Shown one piece after another: positions 30,101-36,951 of a stretch of 64,000 bases of DNA; the first letter of the stretch is position 1; every line of letters starts with the position of its first letter. The notes beneath the pieces are model-generated. The model made no database searches. It was not told where the DNA came from and saw only the letters and a program-made list of their open reading frames with translations. Both the position numbers and the translations under genes were made by a program. The stretch comes from Pseudofrankia saprophytica (lineage in GTDB: Bacteria > Actinomycetota > Actinomycetes > Frankiales > Frankiaceae): the NCBI RefSeq assembly GCF_000235425.2, contig NZ_KI912266.1:3856867-3920866 (forward strand). The letters are read 5' to 3'.

Positions 30101-33013
30101 AGCGACCTCCGGCTCCGCCGGGGCGCCCCCGGCGATCCAGCGCCCGGCTGGGACATCGGTGACAGCCGCTTCCGGGCGTTCCGCTGGATCGAGCGCGACG
30201 CCCAGGGCAACCAGGTCGCCAGCGGAGTGCGGACGGTGCGGGACCGGACGAACGGCACCTTCTCCGACTTCACCCACGACGGCCACTTCGCGCGCGGGAC
30301 CTGGAGGCTGGAGAACGGCAACGTCCTGGAGATCGGCCGCGCAGACGCGGGGGTGGTCGGCCAGGCCGGTGGCACGCGCTGGATGGCGCACCCCGACCCC
30401 GGCGTCTACGCCGGCCCGCGCGACCTGCACTGGCAGGAGCTGGGCGGCACGGCGCCCGGCGACACGGTGGTGGCGGCTGGGGTGCGCCATTTCGCGAGCG
30501 ACGGGCCGCACTGGGTCGACACCGTCACCGAGAACGGCGCGCAGGTCGTCGTCCGCCAGACCGCGGGCGACGCGGGCGACGTCGTCACCTACCTGCCCGG
30601 GCACCGGCCGGTGTACGACCGAGGACTCGCCGAGGGCGCGTCGCACACCGCGGTCAACCTCGACAGCCCAGGCACCGTCTCGGTCACCCGGGACACGAAC
30701 GGCGAGCTGGTCGGCCGGACCGACGCATGGCGGGTCCAGGACGCCGGCGGCAACCCGATCACGGTGACGGTCACCGGCCACGGCCACCCGAGCCGGGGGC
30801 ACTGGGCCTGGAAGATCGACCAGGACGGCATCCAGCTGAGGGTCCGGGCGGGCGGGCAGGATGTCACCGTCGACGCGAAGGACTTCGCCGGGACGCGGAT
30901 CAGCGCGCGCAACAGGCGCCCGACCGGCCCCTTCAACCTGCGGTACGCCGACCATTTCGACGAGTCCTTCCGGGACTACCTCAAGGTGACCGTCAGGAAC
31001 GGCGGCAAGGACGAGGACCTCTGGGTCCTTGTCAGGGACAGCCGGGCGCTCGACCAGGGCACGACCCTGCGAACCTTCCACGACGGCACCGGCTGGCGCT
31101 CCCAGGTCTTCGACGGCAACGGCGCCCCGGTGCGCGACACCGGGGCGACACGGCTGTGGCGGCACGGGACCGACGCCGGTGGGAAGCCCATCTGGGAGGC
31201 CGAGCCGGTCGCGGGGACGGGCCGAATCCCGGCGCGCGCCCCCGTCTGGCACGACCTGAGCGCCGACGGCCAGCGGGTGCTGCGCGAGTCGAACGCGGGC
31301 AGGGTCCTCGAGTACACACCGGCCGGTGGGCACCCGGCCGCGGGTGGGCCAGCTGGCCATCCAGCCTCCGCGAGCCATCCAGCCCCCGTGAGCCATCCAG
31401 CCCCCGCGGGCCAGTCAGCCTCGGCGGCCACGCCGCCCCCGGTGGGCCGGCCGGTCGGCCAGAAGACGGGCTTCGGCACCTGGCGGGAGTTCGACCAGGG
31501 CCAGGTCATCCGGTCGCGGGTCGAGCTCGAGCCCGGCCGCTTCCGCGAGACGGAGACCTTCCACGGGCAGTGGCGGGAGACCGACGCGCAGGGCGGGCTG
31601 CTGCGGATCCGTACGCTGTCCGGCCGGGTCTGGGAACGTGACCCGCTGGGGCGCATACGCATGGTCGCCACCCCGCACGGCCGCTGGGACCTGGCCGGCC
31701 GCGAGATGGACTACCGCGGCGCGCTCAACGAGATCCGTGGCTGGAACCGGGTCAACCGGTACCTCAACATGCGGCAGTACCGGGCCGGGGACGGGCTGGT
31801 CGGCGAGTTCATCCCGCGGAGCCTGCTGGTCGCGCGCCGGGCGCTCCTGGACTACACGCAGGACGTCCTCCTGGACTTCCCGGCCCGGTTCGCCAGCCAG
31901 CTGATATTCAACGGGATGAGCGGCGAGCACAAGGACGACCCGTTCAGCTGGAAGTGGGTCGAGAAGACCGTGCTGAACTCACTGGTCGGCGGGGCGTTCC
32001 GGACCGGCGTGACGACGCTGCACCAGGTCGGCGGCGTCGGCCGGTGGCGCCTGGGCTTCGGCAACGTCGACAACGGCTTCCCCTACAACCGGCACATCCC
32101 CAGGGACGACTGGGAGACGGAGTTCGCCGGCAACGAGTACGCGCCGCGGTGGCGCGGCCTCGCCTATGACACCGGCGCCTACGGGGCCGTCTTCAACCCG
32201 CTTCTCTCGGCGGCGAGCAGCTGGACGGTGGGGGCCGCGTTCGGCGACGAGTGGCAGTGGGCCAGCCCTTGGGAGAGCGCCGTCAGCACATTCAGCACTG
32301 GCCTGCCGATCGGCTTCCTGCGCAACCTGGGCCACGGCTACGCCTCGGGGCGGTTCTTCCACGTCGGCGGCCTGGCCGAGGTCGGCTGGATCGCCGGGGA
32401 GCGGGTCGCCGACCGCACGCTGAGCCTGTTCCTCAAGCGCTGGTTCCTGGAGGACTCGAGCGGCCAGCAGCCAACCCAGCAGCCTTCCTCTGTGCCGTCG
32501 CCTTCCCCGTCGGTGTCCCCGTCACAGTCCGTGCCGCCAACGCCTCCCGGAACCTCGTCGCCGACCAGCCCGCCCGCGCCGGCGCCGACCGGGACGCCAT
32601 CCACGGCTCCACCTCCCGGGAACACACAGCCACCCCCGGCACCCGGACCCACCTCGATCCCACCGCATCCGGTGCCGACGTCGACCTCGGTCCCAGCTCC
32701 GACGCTGGTTCCGACCTCAACGCTGATCCCGACCCTGACTCCGACCACGACGCTCAGCCCGACCGCGACCGCGACCGCGGGCCCGACGCCGACGCCGACG
32801 CCGACGTCCACCCAGAGCCCGACGGCGGCCCCGACTCCCACCCCCACGGCCACGCCATCACCGACGGAGCCCCCGAGCCCGACTCCGACCGCGACACCGG
32901 CGCCGGTCCCGAGCGGCGCGTCGGCGCCCGACGAGGCGCGGCTGGCGTCCTGGACGGCCGCGCCCGACGCCGAGAATCCGTACCTGGAGGCCGCGCTGGC
33001 CCTTCTCGGGTGA
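24197..33013 (+). CDS. giant T7SS-associated protein B, paralogue of A
   Basis: A 2938-residue protein starting at GTG 24197 with GGGGAG 6 bases upstream. The first about 330 residues are nearly the same as in protein A even at DNA level (recent duplication or gene conversion), then a divergent Ala/Gly-rich linker with its own short repeats (LHPWQ three times). A beta module not found in A (about 985-1448; repeated DADG, HADG and TLENGDALG turns) comes next, then a Pro/His linker, one copy of the A-type module (about 1557-2375: GTFEIDHAGRTWER-like, GGLVRAEQ, RHFASDGPHWVDTVTE), QWRETD and DGLVGEF markers, the hydrophobic C-terminal domain (about 2535-2750, with ASGRFFHVGGLAEVGWIAGER), a long Pro/Thr/Ser stalk (32460-32935) and tail YLEAALALLG. 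No catalytic motif is recognised. Confidence 0.85.
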   Translation: MGGRPTNWSRLHLEGDPTPGDPDALVGVADFMGKMRWQASRVHDELTGVVRSTGDGAFVGKTADYLRDTVNGAIRNFIAGVHSAFDQAEPAVRGYIRAMRDAQGRADAAHAQAEGLAPDDPALAGLRTDAINAQADLGKAASVATSAIREAARAIVSPKTGCQQFWDAFNEVAIVITLVALVVGGPLGLLAFALNVVLAAKAVVDYANGDTNGWGLLFGLLMAVAPTTKPLMALKTWKALGSGALDLLKGAGKVAISAWDFSRALTLPFLVAKSYDVVAILGKAADAARVLALRGFVTLVELPKTLGALHPWQALTALHPWQGLKAGAARQLAQLKALHPWQSTKAGFANQFHDLKWLRIFTPLEANEIGALGVWGAHDLAILGRGFQIPKYLGLADYLPGAAAAATHTGAHLGDALLGIHSPAGPYPGAGMEHALSAAGGHATGSGLGFGSGHNPLLGSGAATLLEPAGASASLATGASGLILPHGAAAAAGQLASPMSHAGARAFADTGALAATAHLAPTHAVDLLGQAHAARRLGEALADFRPVEHKLITNAEHVTALRTGGDTFAIDFSRVETAAPVTRATGADTAVSAPGARAALDAPRTAPLDAAPRLPAEARPGSSAPAAATGRDLVFDGAEVRIGSGATHDLGGLPDDASRTATTPDRAREVLGAGNETPAGARGTPSPADGALAEPAPHTPDTSELLAETGPAGTRHLVDSASAGHGGAGLDEAARRPESAGVAAQRHGARPAATASTDGVGVPVRPEFRPPAGAGTPERSLVGAGTSASDGRAGWHQQPHQQHWAREDTGAGGRGEPLDAATAHQRATEEVSQAHAAFDSALLAGAHDPDAMITALVDRHAAEARLAHARAELTTPSPTMGDETARALTTADGPPARAAEDAPAARTDPPPGTTQGPAGSPGGVEHTAVTPPPAGERPQAGSGGGGEKPPGQPPRPVPSSAPDPFDGVPGGGGSAQPRRLAASVGSDPAFDVFLHADGTARVAGHPRPWAVTHDADGSVTLTVGRNRMKLDADGRILHANLRHTLENGDALGRTRIRADGTTTWFEANGKAVSSDLRFTPHGDGGFHLHRPDGTHLSFDAGGTLTDARITHAAADGTPLGHVEVAADGSAVWHHADGQVTGDLRLTTGPRGGYQLVSADGSHAPIALTTFSHSLPVPRMSPQGHWTNGAYTVSPAKMAPHLANAPGPELKSLFLRHVDAEKVTLDAAAYADAAGLWVRNKARVLIEGGPVGVRGNTGELTHWVQVTRHGRMVHAWPSRPPRALAASPVAWGGTEARFLADGRHLTVTATADGRLGRIIDPGARDVYRGAFEEIEGDGVRVTALTTDDLAAVTGFEDVVLLDGSGARIADFREFDGAGRLTGSGKFLQDPGHHLYAHLTVDHAAGTATLRHADGTLEEGLAHTAAERGGTITRADGTEYRYAADGTVAHPPPASTSPSHPAPTGPGHPASASASHPAPASASHPAPTSPSHPTTGAHPAAPAQPPGGGAGWHHQPQQQHLASAGGTPHTGHGPGGAGGGAHTAPPGWHAQAQPGGGRELTNGDMRIVLRADGQPARLDNIRLGPAHGQDNGLMIRAARNATTGDLDVEVLARLRGGTGPARFVQVRGAEAAWDGTHVRVTTTAGRHGGDFRLYDLDGTLSRERVSAFARGGDRSGATFEIDHAGRTWERREPIPGDASGATRIPDYGGRGEVVTGRAGELRLVDPLARHRTAVYVRERLSNGNLLEVFGRARGRHHWIEWRDSGRSLDHFEARRGYRTYDEIPDGMWWDHEAGLLGPTGPRVREYLNLPDGGLVRAEQEVSGRWGWHRFGTDHSLVAEGERVRYGRGWVDRATTGEVAQRYYPAVFGKGHFPFVGLHRPRDAFDYLVHELDTAGRPTERFAQFSPQSELTRASEAMSGGHALDLQRYAELRPPRQVWTARQDLGAVGPSGEPGWWRVRRDIGDVDFPRPSDLRLRRGAPGDPAPGWDIGDSRFRAFRWIERDAQGNQVASGVRTVRDRTNGTFSDFTHDGHFARGTWRLENGNVLEIGRADAGVVGQAGGTRWMAHPDPGVYAGPRDLHWQELGGTAPGDTVVAAGVRHFASDGPHWVDTVTENGAQVVVRQTAGDAGDVVTYLPGHRPVYDRGLAEGASHTAVNLDSPGTVSVTRDTNGELVGRTDAWRVQDAGGNPITVTVTGHGHPSRGHWAWKIDQDGIQLRVRAGGQDVTVDAKDFAGTRISARNRRPTGPFNLRYADHFDESFRDYLKVTVRNGGKDEDLWVLVRDSRALDQGTTLRTFHDGTGWRSQVFDGNGAPVRDTGATRLWRHGTDAGGKPIWEAEPVAGTGRIPARAPVWHDLSADGQRVLRESNAGRVLEYTPAGGHPAAGGPAGHPASASHPAPVSHPAPAGQSASAATPPPVGRPVGQKTGFGTWREFDQGQVIRSRVELEPGRFRETETFHGQWRETDAQGGLLRIRTLSGRVWERDPLGRIRMVATPHGRWDLAGREMDYRGALNEIRGWNRVNRYLNMRQYRAGDGLVGEFIPRSLLVARRALLDYTQDVLLDFPARFASQLIFNGMSGEHKDDPFSWKWVEKTVLNSLVGGAFRTGVTTLHQVGGVGRWRLGFGNVDNGFPYNRHIPRDDWETEFAGNEYAPRWRGLAYDTGAYGAVFNPLLSAASSWTVGAAFGDEWQWASPWESAVSTFSTGLPIGFLRNLGHGYASGRFFHVGGLAEVGWIAGERVADRTLSLFLKRWFLEDSSGQQPTQQPSSVPSPSPSVSPSQSVPPTPPGTSSPTSPPAPAPTGTPSTAPPPGNTQPPPAPGPTSIPPHPVPTSTSVPAPTLVPTSTLIPTLTPTTTLSPTATATAGPTPTPTPTSTQSPTAAPTPTPTATPSPTEPPSPTPTATPAPVPSGASAPDEARLASWTAAPDAENPYLEAALALLG

Positions 33014-33103
33014 CTCGCGCGGTGGACGCCGAACCGCGGCGCGGCGCCCCCCGGCGCCTGCCCGCGCCTCGGGCCGCGCGGCCCGCGCGCGTTCGCGACG
33101 ATC

Positions 33104-33439
33104 TCAGTCGATCATCTCGAAGGTCGGCGAGATCTCGAAACGGTTGAAAATCATCCAGGCGACCTCGATCTGTTTCCCGAGACAAGGTTCGTCGGCCGGG
33201 AACAGCAGTCTGACGTCGATATCGCCCTCTTCCGCGACCCGGGAGACGGCGATCTCCAGGGTAATGCGGCCGACGAGCGGATAGGTGAACCACTCTTCGT
33301 CATCCGGCCCGGCCTCCAGGCCGGTCTCGACGGCGCCCCAATCCAGCTCGCCGAACCGATAGCCGACTATTTCTGACAGCGCGACCAGGAACCCTTTCAG
33401 ATTCGCCAGCCTCAGCCACCCGTCGAGCTGCTCCACCAC
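33104..33439 (-). CDS. small acidic protein of unknown function, possible immunity or chaperone protein
   Basis: A 111-residue soluble, acidic protein with no signal or membrane segment. It starts at GTG (33439; a second GTG follows at 33436) without a strong ribosome site. The sequence is well-behaved protein, not out-of-frame translation: GFLVALSEIVGYRFGELDW, ITLEIAVSRVAEEGDIDVRLL, VAWMIFNRFEISP, alternating helices and strands. Codon use and residue composition are less Ala/Arg-heavy than the neighbours. It is convergent with the giant protein B gene, only 90 bases from its stop, and lies before the beta-helix/AAA+ gene. Size, acidity and position would suit an immunity protein or dedicated chaperone for a giant partner, but no family is recognised. 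Confidence 0.7.
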   Translation of the reverse strand: MVEQLDGWLRLANLKGFLVALSEIVGYRFGELDWGAVETGLEAGPDDEEWFTYPLVGRITLEIAVSRVAEEGDIDVRLLFPADEPCLGKQIEVAWMIFNRFEISPTFEMID

Positions 33440-33752
33440 GTCACCAACCCGTCATTCGCCAGCGCTTCTCACCCGCCAGGAGTCGCCGTCGCCCACTCAG
33501 ACGAGGGTGCTCCGGCTGGGCGGCACGCCCGTTCGACCCGACTATACGGCCGGCGGTTTGGCACGCCGTGCGCCGCCGTGCGGATTGCCGCCGCCCCGGC
33601 CCGCGCTTCCCACGCGGCGGGGACCACAATGAGGTTCAGGCGGTTATGGCCCGGCGCACGGCGAAGGGCCTGAACTCGCGGTCGGGCACCAGGTAGGCGG
33701 CACGCGGACGACGCGACGGCCGTGGATACGCGGAAGGACAGCGGACCACAAG
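33440..33752. other. 313-base gap before the beta-helix/AAA+ gene
   Basis: No gene is supported here. It contains one copy of GAGGTTCA (33631-33638), the same octamer that forms the arms of the inverted repeat upstream of giant gene A, about 115 bases before the start of the beta-helix/AAA+ gene. It should also contain the promoters of both divergent neighbours. Confidence 0.45.
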
Positions 33753-36650
33753 ATGCGAAGGCCACGACAGCAGGCGGCGCCGGCGGCGAGCGTGGCGCCA
33801 ACGTTCCAGGCGCCGGCCGCTGGTTGGCCGGCGCCAGCCCCGTTCGGCCCGCCGCCCGGGCCCGGGCCGGGGCCGGGGCCTGTACCGGGGCCACTGTCCG
33901 CCGCGCTCGCGGCGGCCGCGCCCGGCCAGACCGTGACGCTCCCGCCTGGCCGCTACGCCGAGAACCTCCTGATCGACGGGGATGTCACGCTCGCCGCGGC
34001 GGCCGGTGGCGGCACCGTGTGGCTCGTGGGTGGCGGCCCGCTCGTCCTGCGCGGCTCGGCGGTGCTGTCCGGTCTGGTCATCGTGGGCATCGATCCGTCA
34101 CTTCCCGCGGTCGTCATCGATGCGGGGGCGCCGACCCTGCGAGGGTGCGAGATCGTCAACGGCCGGGTGGAGATCGTCGGCGACGCCTCGCCGACGCTGC
34201 GCGACTGCCGGATCAGCGGTGCTCAGCTCGCCGGCGTGCACGCCGCCGGCACGGGCGGGCCCACGTTGGAAGGCTGCGTCGTCACCGACGTGGACGGCAC
34301 CGGTGTCGTCGCCAGCGCCGGCGCGGCCGTCACCCTGCGAGGCTGCCGGATCTCCCGGACCACCGGCTCCGGCCTGCGCGCCCGCGGGCAGGCCACCGCG
34401 AGCGCCGACGGCTGCGAGATCACCAGGACCGGCCGCAGCGGCGTGCTCGTCGAGGACACGGCGACGGTCCGGCTGCGCGACTGCTCCCTGCGGGGCGCCG
34501 GTACCGAAGGCGTTCGGGTCCTCGGTTCGTCGCCGGCGTCTCCCGGCGTCCCCGGCCTGGGCACGGCGGCGGGTGCGAGCGCCGCGGCCTCCGCCCCCGG
34601 CGCGAGCCCCTCGGCGGGCGGGAGCGGCTCAGGAAACGCCGACGGCCGAGGGGACGCGAACAGCCCGGGAGACGCGGACGGCACCGCCGCGCGGCCGGGG
34701 CCCGAGGTCCTCGCCGACGACTGCGAGCTGGAGGCCGCCGGCACGGACGGCCTGCTCGTCGAGGGCGCCGCGACGGTGACGCTGTCCGGCTGCCGGCTGC
34801 GTTCGCCCGCCCGCGCCGGCATCGTCGTGGCCGGGGCGTCCGCCGTGACGCTGACCGGCTGTGTGCTGGAGCGCGTCGGCACCTCCGCCCTGGTCGCCAG
34901 GGGATCGGCGGTCATCACGGTCGACGGCGGCCGGGTGTTCCTGCCGGCGGCCAACGGGGTGTTCGTCGCCGACGCGGGCCAGGCCACGCTGCGGGGTCTG
35001 GCCATCGAGGAGGCCGGCTACAGCGCGGTCCATGCGGCCGGCGCCGCGTCGGTCACCCTCGTCGACGCGCACCTGCGGACCACTCCCGAGCACGGGGTCC
35101 ACGCGGTCGGCCAGGCCGCCGTTCACGTCGAGGGTGGCCGGGTCAGCGGCGCGGCCATGTCCGCGTTGCACGCCGAGCAGGACGCGACGCTGACCGCGCA
35201 CGGCTGCGAGCTGGCCGGGAACGGCATCGGGATCAGCGCGAACGCGACGGCGCCCGCCACCGTGACCGGCTGTGTCGTCACCGACAGCACCGACGTGGGC
35301 GTCCGGGTCGGCTCGGGTGCGAAGGCGACGCTCACCGGCTGCCGGATCGAACGCACCGGCGCCGCCGGCGTCGTGGTCGCCGAGCGCGGCGAGGCCCGGA
35401 TCGCCGACTGCCAGATCGCGGACGCGACCGGCTCCGGCCTGGTCGTCTGGCGCGCGGCCATCCCGACCGTCAGCGGCCTGCGGGTCGCGCGCGCCGGCAA
35501 GAACGGTGTCTTCGTAGGCGACGGCGCGGCCGGCGCGTTCGACGGCGGCGAGATCACCGCGGCCGAGTTCCCCGCGCTGCACGTCGGCGCCCGGGCCACC
35601 CCCCGGTTCACCGGCCTGCACGTCCACGACACGGACACGGACCTGAGCCTCGCCGACGGCGGCGAGCCGACGTTCGAGCACTGCACGGTCACCCGGGTGC
35701 GGACCGTCAACATTCCCACGTCCGGCCGCGACGGCACGGCCCAGGGGGCCGACGGGACGGAACCGACGACGGCCGCGGCAGGTGGCCAGGGCGGCGCCGG
35801 GACCGACGGCGAGGCGGACGGCCTGCCGGACGCGCCCCCGGCCGAGTCGCTCGACGACCTGCTGGCGGAGCTCGCCGGCCTGGTCGGCCTGGACCGGGTC
35901 AAGCGGGACGTCGGCGCGCAGGTGAAGCTCATGCAGACGGTGCGCCGCCGGCAGGAGGCCGGGCTCGCCGCCCCGCCGCTGTCCCGCAACCTGATCTTCG
36001 CGGGCAACCCGGGTACCGGCAAGACGACCGTCGCCCGCCTCTACGGCCGGCTGCTGACCGCGCTCGGGATGCTGGAGCGCGGTCACCTCGTCGAGGCGGA
36101 CCGGTCGGCGATGGTCGGCGAGTACATCGGCCACACGGCGCCGAAGACGACGGCCGTCTTCCGCCGCGCCCTCGGCGGGGTGCTGTTCATCGACGAGGCG
36201 TACGCGCTGGTCCCGCCAGGGGTGGGCAACGACTTCGGCCAGGAGGCGGTCGCCACGCTGGTGAAGCTGATGGAGGACCACCGCGACCGGGTCGTCGTCA
36301 TCGTCGCCGGCTATCCCGGCGAGATGTCCGGGTTCATCGACTCGAACCCGGGTCTCGCGTCCCGGTTCACCCGCACGATCACCTTCGACGACTACGCCGA
36401 CGAGGAGCTGACCGACATCGTGACGGCGCAGTGCGCCCAGCACGAGTACGAGCTCACCGAGCCGGCGCGCGCGGCGCTCGTCGGGTACTTTGCCGGGGTC
36501 CCACGGGTCCGCGGCTTCGGCAACGGACGGCTCGCCAGGCAGGTGTTCCAGCGGATGACCGAGATCCAGGCCCAGCGGGTCGCGGACCTGGCGGACCCGA
36601 GCACCGAGGACCTGCTGCGGCTCGTCCCCGAGGACGTCCCCGGGGGCTGA
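33753..36650 (+). CDS. parallel beta-helix protein fused to an EccA/CbxX-type AAA+ ATPase
   Basis: A 965-residue fusion. After a Pro-rich head (1-50), residues about 55-650 are a right-handed parallel beta-helix: some twenty turns marked by (L/V)(R/T)(G/D)C.(I/V/L) and 'G..V....A.VTL' patterns, interrupted by an Ala/Ser/Gly insert near 265-320. A linker leads to a CbxX/CfqX-type AAA+ domain (about 695-960): GNPGTGKT at 751-758, EADRSAMVGEYIGHTA, VLFIDEAYAL with Asp814/Glu815, and the SRFTRTITF arginine-finger region. EccA proteins of mycobacterial type VII systems have this AAA+ domain behind a TPR region; here a beta-helix replaces the TPR. Its place after the giant genes suggests a cytosolic unfoldase or chaperone for them, with the helix as the recognition part (inference). 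The ATG at 33753 has only a weak ribosome site. Confidence 0.88.
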   Translation: MRRPRQQAAPAASVAPTFQAPAAGWPAPAPFGPPPGPGPGPGPVPGPLSAALAAAAPGQTVTLPPGRYAENLLIDGDVTLAAAAGGGTVWLVGGGPLVLRGSAVLSGLVIVGIDPSLPAVVIDAGAPTLRGCEIVNGRVEIVGDASPTLRDCRISGAQLAGVHAAGTGGPTLEGCVVTDVDGTGVVASAGAAVTLRGCRISRTTGSGLRARGQATASADGCEITRTGRSGVLVEDTATVRLRDCSLRGAGTEGVRVLGSSPASPGVPGLGTAAGASAAASAPGASPSAGGSGSGNADGRGDANSPGDADGTAARPGPEVLADDCELEAAGTDGLLVEGAATVTLSGCRLRSPARAGIVVAGASAVTLTGCVLERVGTSALVARGSAVITVDGGRVFLPAANGVFVADAGQATLRGLAIEEAGYSAVHAAGAASVTLVDAHLRTTPEHGVHAVGQAAVHVEGGRVSGAAMSALHAEQDATLTAHGCELAGNGIGISANATAPATVTGCVVTDSTDVGVRVGSGAKATLTGCRIERTGAAGVVVAERGEARIADCQIADATGSGLVVWRAAIPTVSGLRVARAGKNGVFVGDGAAGAFDGGEITAAEFPALHVGARATPRFTGLHVHDTDTDLSLADGGEPTFEHCTVTRVRTVNIPTSGRDGTAQGADGTEPTTAAAGGQGGAGTDGEADGLPDAPPAESLDDLLAELAGLVGLDRVKRDVGAQVKLMQTVRRRQEAGLAAPPLSRNLIFAGNPGTGKTTVARLYGRLLTALGMLERGHLVEADRSAMVGEYIGHTAPKTTAVFRRALGGVLFIDEAYALVPPGVGNDFGQEAVATLVKLMEDHRDRVVVIVAGYPGEMSGFIDSNPGLASRFTRTITFDDYADEELTDIVTAQCAQHEYELTEPARAALVGYFAGVPRVRGFGNGRLARQVFQRMTEIQAQRVADLADPSTEDLLRLVPEDVPGG

Positions 36651-36699
36651 CGGGGCTCGCCCGGCGCCGCACCCGGGCCCTCGTCCCGCGGCCACCGGC

Positions 36700-36910
36700 G
36701 GGTAAACATCCGGCGGTAGACCTTCAAATCCGTCTCAAATCGGTCCATGCCCGTTGGCGTGACCATAGCCTGACCTGGCGTCAGCTCGGCGGAGCGCCAT
36801 GTGTCCCGGCTGCTGCTGGGCGACTCGGGCCGGACCGAGGACATCGTCCCGGAGACGTTCCTGCGCGCCTGGCGGCACGCCGACCTGCTCACCGGCCTCG
36901 CCGACTCGAG
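36700..36910 (+). pseudogene. remnant of a duplicated ECF sigma promoter and gene start
   Basis: This stretch matches the promoter region and early coding region of the intact sigma gene at 44955-45536: GGTAAACAT, ACCTTCAAATC, CAAATCGGTCCA, ATAGCCTGAC-TGGCGTCAGCTCGGC. There the copy jumps to GGAGCGC (45051 in the intact gene), losing about 133 bp with the start codon and first 32 codons. The coding match then runs through GGACATCGTCC-GGAGACGTTCC and CGACCTGCTCACCGGCCTC, and ends near 36900, about 50 bases before the histidine kinase start. Confidence 0.8.
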
Positions 36911-36951
36911 GAGCTGGGCACGGGGCACCGACAGAAGGTCAGGGCACCAGC

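Noticed and set aside
27143..31396. 1417-residue minus-strand open frame inside giant gene B
   Set aside because: Val/Gly/Asp/Arg-rich translation typical of the antisense of repeat-rich genes; the plus strand shows conserved modules also present in giant A.
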